From NCBI RefSeq assembly GCF_007990775.1, contig NZ_BJXB01000053.1, forward strand, positions 1 through 19,665: a stretch of DNA of 19,665 nt. The letters are read 5' to 3'. Of the stretch, positions 6,495-12,898 are shown piece by piece (position 1 is the first letter of the stretch; every line of letters starts with the position of its first letter). Made by a program: the position numbers and the translations under genes. Below the pieces are notes generated by a model. It was not told the DNA's origin and did no database searches. It saw only the letters and a program-made list of their open reading frames with translations. The stretch is from Deinococcus cellulosilyticus NBRC 106333 = KACC 11606. Lineage in GTDB: Bacteria; Deinococcota; Deinococci; Deinococcales; Deinococcaceae.

Positions 6495-7709
6495 ATGAAC
6501 AGACGCACAGCCCTGTCCCTGATCCCGGTTGGCAATTCACCCCCTTCTGAGATTCGCATGTTCGCTTATGGCGAAACGGAGACCACCCGTGGACCGTTCA
6601 CCCTCACACCAGAGGGAGCCCAGCGGATTGTGACCTTCTGGAATGACCGTGGGACCGACTGCAGTGCCGATTACGAGCACGGCATGCTGAACGCCATTCT
6701 GGGCACAGGTCAGTCCGTGCCCAGTGCTGCAGCCTTCCAGCTGGAAGCCAGAGAGGATGGCCTGTGGGCTGTGAACATCCGCTGGACTGAGAAGGCCAGT
6801 GCTCACATCGAAGCTGGAGAGTACAGGCATTACAGCCCTCTTTTCTATTTCGACCCGGACACCCGTGAGATCACTGAATTCATCAATTTCGCCCTCACGA
6901 ACGTCCCAGCCATCAAGCACCAGTCCCCTCTGATGGCCCTGTCCATGAGCATGCCCGACCTGTACGCCCAGATTGGAGCCGCACTGAAAAACGAATTCGG
7001 TGCACAGGTCAGCATCAACACCGTCTTCACGGACTACGTGGTGTTCGACGTGTGGCTGGACGGCTCCGGCTACAAGACCTTCCGCACTGGATACCGCCTG
7101 GTCGGTGACCAGGTGCAACTGGATGACACCGCAACCGAGGCACGACAGCAATTCCAGGACGTGCCCAATGGAGCAAACATGAAAAAAATCCTTCTGGCCC
7201 TCAGTGCCCTTTCTCCTGCCCTGCAAATGGGCAACCTCGCCACCGAAGACGATGCCGTGCGTGCATTGGGTGCCCTCTCCGGCTTCGCAACTTCTGCCCA
7301 GGAACTCACTGGAGCATCCAGTCTCGAATCTGCTCTGGGCGTGCTCTCCGCCTGGAAGCAAAGCCATCAGCAGGTTGCTACCCTCTCTGCCCAGTTGGAG
7401 ACCCTGCAGGCGAAAGAGAAGACCCGTCTGATCCATCAGGCCATTCATGTGGACAAGAAGCTGACCCCTGCCCAGGAGGAATGGGCACAGAAGCAGTCCA
7501 TTGAAGCCCTGACTGCGTTTCTGGCAACGGCTCCGAAGATCGTGGGCGGCAACCACGACGACAATCCCTCTCCCCATGACCACATCACGGCAGAGCAATT
7601 TGCTGCCCTGAGTGGCCTGGAGAAAGCCGCCATCTACCAGCAGAACCCTGAACGCTACAAGCAACTCTCTGCTGAAGCCAAAACCCTCACCAGCAAAGGA
7701 AAGGCATAA
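6495..7709 (+). CDS. Mu I-like prohead protease with scaffold C-terminus
   Basis: 404 residues, SD TAGGAG 4 nt before ATG 6495. Residues 1-150 fit the Mu gpI protease family: FTLTPEGAQRIV, SADYEHG with H62, a beta region ending in LWAVNIRWTEKASAHIEAGEYRHYSPLF with S114; H62 and S114 are candidate catalytic residues. Residues about 155-225 form a beta-rich module (LYAQIGAALKNEFG, DYVVFDVWLDGSGYKTFRTGYRLV) that I know as an accessory segment of capsid proteases in other tailed phages and not as a core part of Mu I. Residues 229-404 are helical, with a coiled coil at about 290-320, and act as scaffold. The protease cleaves the scaffold and itself during capsid maturation. It is followed 3 nt later by the capsid gene. 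Confidence 0.88.
   Translation: MNRRTALSLIPVGNSPPSEIRMFAYGETETTRGPFTLTPEGAQRIVTFWNDRGTDCSADYEHGMLNAILGTGQSVPSAAAFQLEAREDGLWAVNIRWTEKASAHIEAGEYRHYSPLFYFDPDTREITEFINFALTNVPAIKHQSPLMALSMSMPDLYAQIGAALKNEFGAQVSINTVFTDYVVFDVWLDGSGYKTFRTGYRLVGDQVQLDDTATEARQQFQDVPNGANMKKILLALSALSPALQMGNLATEDDAVRALGALSGFATSAQELTGASSLESALGVLSAWKQSHQQVATLSAQLETLQAKEKTRLIHQAIHVDKKLTPAQEEWAQKQSIEALTAFLATAPKIVGGNHDDNPSPHDHITAEQFAALSGLEKAAIYQQNPERYKQLSAEAKTLTSKGKA
7179..7709 (+). CDS. Nested in-frame scaffold protein (Mu Z-like internal start)
   Basis: An ATG at 7179 in the frame of the protease gene has GGAG (7170-7173) 5 nt upstream and would give a 176-residue protein made only of the helical scaffold part, from MKKILLALSAL onward. 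Mu makes its scaffold Z from such an internal start in gene I, so the arrangement is expected for the family. The protein would fill the procapsid and be degraded before packaging. The SD and start are seen; separate production is inference. Confidence 0.6.
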   Translation: MKKILLALSALSPALQMGNLATEDDAVRALGALSGFATSAQELTGASSLESALGVLSAWKQSHQQVATLSAQLETLQAKEKTRLIHQAIHVDKKLTPAQEEWAQKQSIEALTAFLATAPKIVGGNHDDNPSPHDHITAEQFAALSGLEKAAIYQQNPERYKQLSAEAKTLTSKGKA

Positions 7710-7712
7710 TCC

Positions 7713-8576
7713 ATGACCACCACCACCAAAAATTCTGTGTTCATCCCTGAAGTTCTGGCCGACACCCTGCCCTCCGTTTTCGCGGGACGCAAAGCCCTCT
7801 ACGGCACTGGCATCGTGGTGGTGAACCCCGGTCTGGACAGCCGCAGCCTGGGCGAAAAAGTGCAGGTGCCTTACTTCAACTCATTAGGGGAGTTCGAGGA
7901 CCTGGCAACCGATGGGGACGAACTCACCCCCGCAGAACTGACCAGTGCTGACGATGAAAGCCCTGTGCTGCACAGCGGCAAGGCGTTCAGTATCACCAAG
8001 TGGGCTCAGATGGCCGCTGCAGGGGACCCCTACCAGGAAGCTGCAAACCAGATCAGCGAAGGGGCGTTCCGCCGCTTCGACAAGGCTCTGATTGACAAGG
8101 CAACCACCACCACCCTGATCAAAGACCTGACAGGTGAGGCCACCAAAACCTTCAACTGGAATGGTTTTGTGGAAGCCAAACTGCTGTGGGGCGATGAGCA
8201 GGACGGCATGGTGCTGATGATCGTGCACTCCAAGGTGTACGGCGACATGCTCAAAGAAAAAGATGAGCAGGGCCGCCCTCTGCTGGTGGACATGCGTGAC
8301 GGCACCCTGCCCCGCTACGGTGGCATTCCCGTGGCTGTCAGTGACCGCTGTAAGGTGATCCCTGCAGCTGGAGAAACCCCTGCCAAGTATGAAAGCTACA
8401 TCGGCAAGAAGGGTGCATTGGCCCTCTGGTACAACAGCGACTTCGGTCTGGACACCGACAAGAACATCCTCAAGGACTCCAAAGAGGCCGCTGTGCACAT
8501 CTACTACGTGGCTCACCTGTACCGCCGTTGTGCTGGTGGCACCAAGCCCGGAATTGTGAAGATCATCAGCCACTGA
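7713..8576 (+). CDS. Major capsid protein, HK97-fold coat family (not Mu T type)
   Basis: 287 residues; ATG 7713 follows AAGGAAAGG. The pattern matches the coat-protein family that starts with FIPEVLADTLPSVFAGRKALYGTGIVVVNPG, then LGEKVQVPYFNSLGEFEDL, LTPAELTSADDESPVLHSGKAFSITKWAQMAAAGDPYQEAANQI cut into an N-arm and spine helix, then the ELxxAKxxxGD-like NGFVEAKLLWGDEQDGMVLMIVHSKVY, and the GIPVAVSD strand near 205. It lies directly after protease and scaffold, as expected. The Mu T major head protein looks different, so the head genes are mosaic. No separate decoration protein gene is present between this gene and the connector gene. Confidence 0.9.
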   Translation: MTTTTKNSVFIPEVLADTLPSVFAGRKALYGTGIVVVNPGLDSRSLGEKVQVPYFNSLGEFEDLATDGDELTPAELTSADDESPVLHSGKAFSITKWAQMAAAGDPYQEAANQISEGAFRRFDKALIDKATTTTLIKDLTGEATKTFNWNGFVEAKLLWGDEQDGMVLMIVHSKVYGDMLKEKDEQGRPLLVDMRDGTLPRYGGIPVAVSDRCKVIPAAGETPAKYESYIGKKGALALWYNSDFGLDTDKNILKDSKEAAVHIYYVAHLYRRCAGGTKPGIVKIISH

Positions 8577-8604
8577 GCCCTGAAGCCCTGCAGGAGGAAT
8601 CCCC

Positions 8605-9063
8605 ATGTACCTGAGCATCACTGACCTGACAACCAAAATGCAGAAAACTGTGCTGCTCAGCAAAGTGGACGATGAGGGCACCAAGGTCCTGGACCTGACC
8701 CCCAGCACTGAAGAAGATCCAAACCCCCAGTATGACCGGGTAATGCAAGCCCTGGAAGCCGCCTGTGAACTGGCAGATTCCCACATCGGCATGCGTTACC
8801 CTGTCCCACTGGACCCATGCCCGAAAGTGGTCCGTGACCGCTGCCTGGACATCGCCATTTATGAACTGTGGTCCAGAAAGGGCATTTCCCCGGAATCCGC
8901 TGATGAAATCGTGGAAAGAAAGTACACGGCTGCAGTCAAATGGCTGGAGCAGGTCGGAGAGGGAAAGGCTGTCCTGCCCATCCCGAATCCTCCTGCAGAA
9001 ACCCCCACCACCCCCAGCGGCAGCCCCATCGCTGTTCGCACAGCGGAACGGAGGGGATGGTGA
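8605..9063 (+). CDS. DUF1320 (Mu gp36-like) head-tail connector protein
   Basis: 152 residues, SD GGAGGA before ATG 8605. The pattern MYLSITDLTTKM, then QALEAACELADSHIGMRYPVPLDPCPKVVRDRCLDIAIYELWSRKG (residues about 48-92), is that of the DUF1320 family, helical adaptor proteins of the neck that bind below the portal. Residues about 95-118 continue the helices; the last 30 residues are Pro/Thr/Ser-rich and probably disordered. The stop overlaps the next gene by GTGA. Confidence 0.88.
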   Translation: MYLSITDLTTKMQKTVLLSKVDDEGTKVLDLTPSTEEDPNPQYDRVMQALEAACELADSHIGMRYPVPLDPCPKVVRDRCLDIAIYELWSRKGISPESADEIVERKYTAAVKWLEQVGEGKAVLPIPNPPAETPTTPSGSPIAVRTAERRGW

Positions 9064-9563
9064 GCAGCACCAGGCAGGTCATTCAGGGCATGGACGCCCT
9101 GCAAACGGAGCTGAGGCGACTCAGCACCCTGCGTCTGGAGCGGATTGCCAAACCCATCGCGGAGCAGATGGTCACCAGCACCAAGCAGCGGTTCATCGAA
9201 CAGCACGACCCCCAGGGCAACCCCTGGACGCCCCTCTCACCCCGGACCGTTGCCAAGCGTCTTGGAGGCAGCAAAGCCTACACCAAGAAGGGGCAACTGC
9301 GGAAGTCCGCTGTGCGTCGCATGGCCGCCATGAAAATCCTCATAGACACTGCTGACCTGATGAACAGCATCCAGTGGAACGTCAAAGGTGGACAGGTGGC
9401 ATGGGGCACCAACAAGGATTACGCCAAAGTCCAGAACTTTGGGGGTCCTGCTGGTCGTGGCCTGGCAGTGAACATCCCTGCCCGTACGTTCATGGGCATC
9501 AGCAGTGAAGACCAGGACTACATCATCGACGTGGTGACCCGTCACGTCTCAGGAGGATCATGA
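9060..9563 (+). CDS. Phage virion morphogenesis protein, Mu gpG-like
   Basis: 167 residues from GTG 9060, which gives 5 nt spacing to GGAGG (9050-9054) and a GTGA overlap with the previous stop; ATG 9057 in the same frame is the alternative but leaves only 2 nt to that SD. The family pattern is clear: GNPWTPLSPRT (residues about 56-66), a basic middle, LIDTADLMNSIQWNV, VAWGTNKDYAKVQNFGG (about 118-135) and a C-terminal IPARTFMGIS. Mu gpG-type proteins (phage tail S / virion morphogenesis) act at the head-tail joint as tail completion factors. In Mu the gene lies between F and I; here it lies downstream of the capsid gene in the neck module. Confidence 0.9.
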   Translation: MSSTRQVIQGMDALQTELRRLSTLRLERIAKPIAEQMVTSTKQRFIEQHDPQGNPWTPLSPRTVAKRLGGSKAYTKKGQLRKSAVRRMAAMKILIDTADLMNSIQWNVKGGQVAWGTNKDYAKVQNFGGPAGRGLAVNIPARTFMGISSEDQDYIIDVVTRHVSGGS

Positions 9564-10072
9564 ACCAGATTCAGCTTGTGCGTGAACACCTGCAGGCCGG
9601 ACTAATCGCTGCAGGTGTCCAGCCTGGAAGCATCCTGTTGCAGGTCCCCCTGGGAGAAACCTTCGACGGTCAAACTGCAGCAAGCATCCTGACATCACTT
9701 GCCCCTCTGGAGCATGTGAACCGCAAGGCATCAGGCACCGGAACCCATGCCAGACGTGTGCTCTGGGAAGCCAGGGTGCGATACACCGTGGAGATCGCCA
9801 CCAGCATTGATCTGGTTGCCACAGAGATGATCCTCAACAATCTGCTGGTGTGGCTGGTCAACCACAAACTGAACGACCCGGTGAACGGAGAGCCGATCAC
9901 CTTTGATGACCCAATGCAAATCCAGTGGGTCAGTGGAGACGGCACCCTGCTGCCCCCCACAAAGGTGATGGTGAACTTCACCGTGCTTGTATCCATCTAC
10001 AACGACACCGAACTGGTCCAACTGACTGTGATCCTGCAACGCCGGATCGCTGGAGGAAACCCCGATGAGTAG
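9560..10072 (+). CDS. Putative tail terminator/neck protein (Mu gp37 position)
   Basis: 170 residues; ATGA overlap with the gpG-like gene and SD AGGAGGA just upstream. The protein has an N-terminal helix (IQLVREHLQAGLIAAG), then alternating beta and helix: RRVLWEARVRYTVEIATS, VATEMILNNLLVWLVNHK, and PTKVMVNFTVLVSIYND. This alpha/beta layout and the position before the sheath fit tail terminator or tail completion proteins, which cap the tube at the head end. I see no family-specific motif, so the call rests on size, predicted fold and synteny. Confidence 0.6.
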   Translation: MNQIQLVREHLQAGLIAAGVQPGSILLQVPLGETFDGQTAASILTSLAPLEHVNRKASGTGTHARRVLWEARVRYTVEIATSIDLVATEMILNNLLVWLVNHKLNDPVNGEPITFDDPMQIQWVSGDGTLLPPTKVMVNFTVLVSIYNDTELVQLTVILQRRIAGGNPDE

Positions 10073-10313
10073 AGAAGAACCCACCGTGTCCCGTGACGTG
10101 CATTACGTCGCTCCTGGCAGTGCAGATGGCAAGCACCCACCTGCACACCGTGCTGCGAAAGTCACGGCCATCCCTGACCTCAATGATCCCTGGACCATCA
10201 GCGTGGTCGTGTTCAATCCCACCGGGCTCCACTTCAACCTCTCCGTTCCCTACGACGAAACCGGGCAGAAGCCAGGGACCTGGCACTACCCCGAAAGGAA
10301 ACCAAATGCCTGA
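10065..10313 (+). CDS. Small conserved phage protein of unknown role
   Basis: 82 residues; ATG 10065 overlaps the previous gene by 8 nt and is preceded by GGAGGA. The sequence follows a pattern that I have seen in many tailed phages of GC-rich hosts: an N-terminal VHYVAPGS, a middle RAAKVTAIPD, then VVVFNPTGLHFNLSVPYDE and a terminal GTWHYPER. No function is established for these. The position between tail terminator and sheath suggests a minor connector or assembly role. Confidence 0.7.
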   Translation: MSREEPTVSRDVHYVAPGSADGKHPPAHRAAKVTAIPDLNDPWTISVVVFNPTGLHFNLSVPYDETGQKPGTWHYPERKPNA

Positions 10314-10539
10314 CGACAAACCCAAAACCGAAAGCATCGAGGTGATTGCCAGACGCCTGAAGGTGCGTGACGGCCACCTGAATGGCCTGCTGCTCCGCAA
10401 AGGCTGGGCATACGGCCACCAGATCACCGAAGACGGCTTCAAGGCCGAGTTGCAGAACTGGCTGAAGGGACCTACGGTCGCTCCCGTGGAACCCACCCCA
10501 GCAGCTGCAGACCTCTCCACTGAGGAGGAACAACAGTGA
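10306..10539 (+). CDS. Small protein before the tail sheath (Mu gp38 position)
   Basis: 77 residues. ATG 10306 follows AAAGGAAACC and overlaps the previous stop by 8 nt; the frame extends further upstream to 10093, but that part lies over two other genes and has shadow-like composition. The sequence is acidic at both ends with a helical centre (IEVIARRLKVRDGHLNGLLLRKGWAYG) followed by ITEDGFKAELQNWLKG; the last 20 residues are Pro/Ala/Glu-rich. I do not recognise a family; Mu has a similarly small gene 38 before its sheath gene. The stop overlaps the sheath start by GTGA. Confidence 0.6.
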   Translation: MPDDKPKTESIEVIARRLKVRDGHLNGLLLRKGWAYGHQITEDGFKAELQNWLKGPTVAPVEPTPAAADLSTEEEQQ

Positions 10540-11948
10540 GCTTGCCTGGCGTGACAGTCCAGAAAAAAGACGGTGGCCTGGGGTCCATCCCGGAGTCCGC
10601 TGACGGAAAACGCGGCATCGTGGGCGTCTGCACATCCGGCACCCCCAACCAGATTTACATCCTTGTTGATCCTGGGACCGTGGTGGGTGTGCTGGGTCGG
10701 GGACCCCTGTCGGATGCAGCCATCACCCAGCTCCGTGAAGGTGGAGGGGTCATCTACGCTGTGCCTGCAGAGGCAAGTATTGATGGCACCATCACCCCTG
10801 ATGTGGGCAATCCCTCCAGTCCTGCAGTCACCCTGGGCACCACCCCCACGGAAGCCCTACTGGTCCATGCGAAGATCACCAAGAGCGGTGCTCTTGGTGC
10901 TGGACAGTTCCAGTTTTCTCTGGACGGTGGTGACTCCTGGAGTCGCAGCTACACCCTAGCTGCAAGCTTCGCCATTCCCGGACGTGGCCTGACCCTGACC
11001 TTTGCTGCAGGAAGCTACACCGTGGGAGCCACTTACAAGTGGACCGTCACCGCTCCCACCGCTTCCATTGGAGATCTCCAGACTGCAGCGGAAGTCCTCA
11101 AAGACAGCCCTTACCTGATGGAATGGATTCACTTCGCCCAGCCCGGCGACAACTCCCTCTGGGCTGTGGCTGCCAGCGTGGTGGAAGACTGCTTCCAGTC
11201 CTACAAGTACACCCACGCCATCTGTGAAGCCCCCGCCCCTGGAGCCAACGTGAATACCTGGGTCAGCACCACCCTGACCGGTTACCGCAACAGCTTCCAG
11301 AGCCGTGATGTTTCCGTCGTGGCGTCCTGGGCGGAGGTTGTGGACCCCACTGGCCTGCAGGTGGAACGGAACGTGGCCTCGAAGTACATCGGGCGTCTCA
11401 GCAAGTATGGCCTGGCAGACAACCCTGCCCATGTGGGTGCTGGTGCCATCAACGGCATCCAGGTTCCCAGTCCCTTCCACACCGGAACCTACGGCAAGGC
11501 GTCCGACTACAACAATGGTCATGCTCTGGCCCTGGATGAACTGGGTTACGTGGCCCTCATGCAGCATAAAGGACGTGCAGGTTACTTCTTTGTGGAAGGC
11601 CGCACGATGGCAGACCCCAGCTCCGATTACTCGAACATCATGAATGTCCGGGTGATGAACAAGGTCATGACCCTCAGCCGTCAGGTGTGGCTTGACCAGG
11701 TGCAGGGCAAAGTGGACCCCACCAACATCGAAGCGTCCCTGGCCTACATGGTCGCCAAGAGCAATGCCGTCCTGAACCTGATGGCTGCCCGTGGTGAACT
11801 CATCGGAGCCAGCATCAGCATCCCTGCAGGTCAGGACGTGCTGTCCAGCCATCAGATCATCGTCGAGATCCGGGTGATTCCCTTCGGCTACACCCGTGAA
11901 ATCATCCTGACCGTCGGCTACGAAAACCCGCTGCTGCAAGCAGCCTGA
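10536..11948 (+). CDS. Contractile tail sheath protein (DUF2586 type)
   Basis: 470 residues from GTG 10536, with GAGGAGGAA upstream and a GTGA overlap. The N-terminus MSLPGVTVQKKDGGLG and the arrangement of GVCTSGTP, GVLGRGPLSDAAI and GGGVIYAVPA are typical of the DUF2586 sheath family. A beta-rich insert at about 85-175 (FQFSLDGGDSWSRSYTLAA, GLTLTFAAGSYTVGATYKW) is also usual there and would face outward. The C-terminal half (about 300-470) carries the conserved core with GYVALMQHKGRAGYFFVEGRT and ends in strands GYTREIILTVGY that weave subunits together. Sheath rings contract to drive the tube through the envelope. The tube gene follows 8 nt later. Confidence 0.9.
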   Translation: MSLPGVTVQKKDGGLGSIPESADGKRGIVGVCTSGTPNQIYILVDPGTVVGVLGRGPLSDAAITQLREGGGVIYAVPAEASIDGTITPDVGNPSSPAVTLGTTPTEALLVHAKITKSGALGAGQFQFSLDGGDSWSRSYTLAASFAIPGRGLTLTFAAGSYTVGATYKWTVTAPTASIGDLQTAAEVLKDSPYLMEWIHFAQPGDNSLWAVAASVVEDCFQSYKYTHAICEAPAPGANVNTWVSTTLTGYRNSFQSRDVSVVASWAEVVDPTGLQVERNVASKYIGRLSKYGLADNPAHVGAGAINGIQVPSPFHTGTYGKASDYNNGHALALDELGYVALMQHKGRAGYFFVEGRTMADPSSDYSNIMNVRVMNKVMTLSRQVWLDQVQGKVDPTNIEASLAYMVAKSNAVLNLMAARGELIGASISIPAGQDVLSSHQIIVEIRVIPFGYTREIILTVGYENPLLQAA

Positions 11949-11956
11949 GGTGAATC

Positions 11957-12394
11957 ATGGGCAAACAGATCAACGGTAAATTCTACGACTGGGGCGACGT
12001 CACAGTGAACCTGCCCCACGGCACCATGCTCGACGGAGAAGAAATCAACTACTCCGACGAGATGGGCGTCAACCGCTCCCAGGGCAAAGGACTCGGCACC
12101 CGTGGCTATGGCCGCAGCCAGTACAAGTCCGGTGGGGACATCACCCTCAAGCGGGAAGAGTACAACCGCCTGGAGAAAGCCGCTGAAGGCGGCATCTACA
12201 GCATGAAGCCCTTTCCGATCACCGTCAGTTACGTCAACGAAGACGGTGAAACCGTCACAGACACGCTGGAGCACTGCATCTTCAAGAAACGCGACTTCAA
12301 AGCAGGCGAAAAGTCTGACTTCATGACCGTCAAGCTCGACTTCGAAATCCTCGGCCAGATCCTCACCAACGGCAAACCCGCCTACAAGGAGTAA
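11957..12394 (+). CDS. Tail tube protein
   Basis: 145 residues; GAGGTGA (11947-11953) precedes ATG 11957. It directly follows the sheath and precedes the chaperone frameshift pair, the standard place of the tube gene. The sequence is beta-rich: KFYDWGDVTVNLP, GVNRSQGKGLGTRGYGRSQYKSGGDITLKREEY, then FPITVSYVNEDGETVTDTLEHCIFKKRDF and SDFMTVKLDFEILG, compatible with the tube fold. Hexameric rings stack to form the inner conduit for DNA. Confidence 0.85.
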   Translation: MGKQINGKFYDWGDVTVNLPHGTMLDGEEINYSDEMGVNRSQGKGLGTRGYGRSQYKSGGDITLKREEYNRLEKAAEGGIYSMKPFPITVSYVNEDGETVTDTLEHCIFKKRDFKAGEKSDFMTVKLDFEILGQILTNGKPAYKE

Positions 12395-12400
12395 ACCCAC

Positions 12401-12712
12401 ATGCTGAAAACCACCGTGATCCAGATCAATGACGACACCAACGACACCACCCATGAGTTCACTTTCCGTGAACCCACCACCCCTGTGGTCAGCCGCTACT
12501 TCAGCATGGCCGGAAAGAACCTGCCCAAGGCTTCCCATGAGTTTTGCAATGACACCATCGTCCCAGAGCAGAAAGACCAGTGGCTGAACGTCCTGCAGAC
12601 GAAACCCGGTTACGCGGTGCAGGCCGCCAACCGCATGCTGGACCTGCTGGGGTACGGTGCTGAAACAAAAAAGATCGAACGCCCAACTGGTTCGAACAAA
12701 GAATCGGCCTGA
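12401..12712 (+). CDS. Tail assembly chaperone, unshifted product (G-like)
   Basis: 103 residues; AAGGAG lies 9 nt before ATG 12401. The N-terminal part (VIQINDDTNDTTHEFTFREPTTPVVSRYFS) is a strand pair followed by helices. It lies between tube and tape measure, where phages encode the G/GT-type chaperones that hold the tape measure for tube polymerisation. Codons ACA AAA AAG at 12665-12673 contain a slippery heptamer. The unshifted product ends at TGA 12710-12712 after a further 13 residues. Confidence 0.8.
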   Translation: MLKTTVIQINDDTNDTTHEFTFREPTTPVVSRYFSMAGKNLPKASHEFCNDTIVPEQKDQWLNVLQTKPGYAVQAANRMLDLLGYGAETKKIERPTGSNKESA

Positions 12713-12855
12713 TCCGGTTCTTTCTGCACCAGGAACCTGCAGTCAACTTCGATGACTTCGAACAGCAGGCGGCCCTGGCAGAGTGGATGGAGGACCGCTA
12801 CTACGACCAACTGAGCGTCCGCATCGCCAACAACCTCGGTCAAGTTCTCGGATAG
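12401..12855 (+). CDS. Tail assembly chaperone, -1 frameshifted long product (GT-like)
   Basis: Reading 12401-12673 in the first frame, slipping back one base at A AAA AAG (12667-12673) and continuing at 12673 gives 91 + 60 = 151 residues, ending at TAG 12853-12855. The extension has no good start of its own and is protein-like: NWFEQRIGLIRFFLH, FDDFEQQAALAEWMEDRYYDQ and a terminal helix RIANNLGQVLG. Mu itself makes gp41 and a frameshifted form here, and G/GT pairs are general in tailed phages. The extension usually contacts tube protein while the shared part binds the tape measure. Confidence 0.85.
12667..12695 (+). promoter_or_regulatory. Programmed -1 frameshift site with following stem-loop
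   Basis: The heptamer AAAAAAG at 12667-12673, in phase as A AAA AAG, is the efficient dnaX-type slippery site. A stem TCGAAC (12675-12680) / GTTCGA (12690-12695) with a 9-nt loop follows after one base; that spacer is short for a stimulator, so its role is uncertain. Confidence 0.8.
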
Positions 12856-12884
12856 AGCAGGAGCAGGAGACCCCTGCTCCTGCT
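12856..12884 (+). other. Strong hairpin between chaperone and tape measure genes
   Basis: AGCAGGAGCAGG (12856-12867) and CCTGCTCCTGCT (12873-12884) pair perfectly over 12 bp with loop AGACC, starting one base after the GT stop codon and ending 14 nt before the tape measure ATG. Only TTTC follows, so it is a poor terminator; a role in mRNA stability, in setting relative expression or as a partial terminator is possible. Confidence 0.7.
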
Positions 12885-12898
12885 TTCACAGGAGAAAC

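Noticed and set aside
6537..7664. 375-codon open frame on the minus strand opposite the protease gene
   Set aside because: Mirror frame of a well-supported gene, Val/Gly/His-rich, without recognisable motifs or SD.
8765..9355. 196-codon + strand frame across the DUF1320/gpG-like junction
   Set aside because: Overlaps two supported genes in another frame and is Pro/Arg/His-rich as expected for a shadow.
10093..10305. Upstream extension of the small gene before the sheath
   Set aside because: Covers a recognised small phage protein in another frame; ATG 10306 has an SD and fits the overlap pattern.
11069..11080. Perfect palindrome TGGAGATCTCCA inside the sheath gene
   Set aside because: No -10-like hexamer at the right distance; shows that such dyads arise by chance in this codon usage.
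10956..11939. 327-codon open frame on the minus strand opposite the sheath gene
   Set aside because: Antisense shadow; the + strand frame matches the sheath family over its full length.
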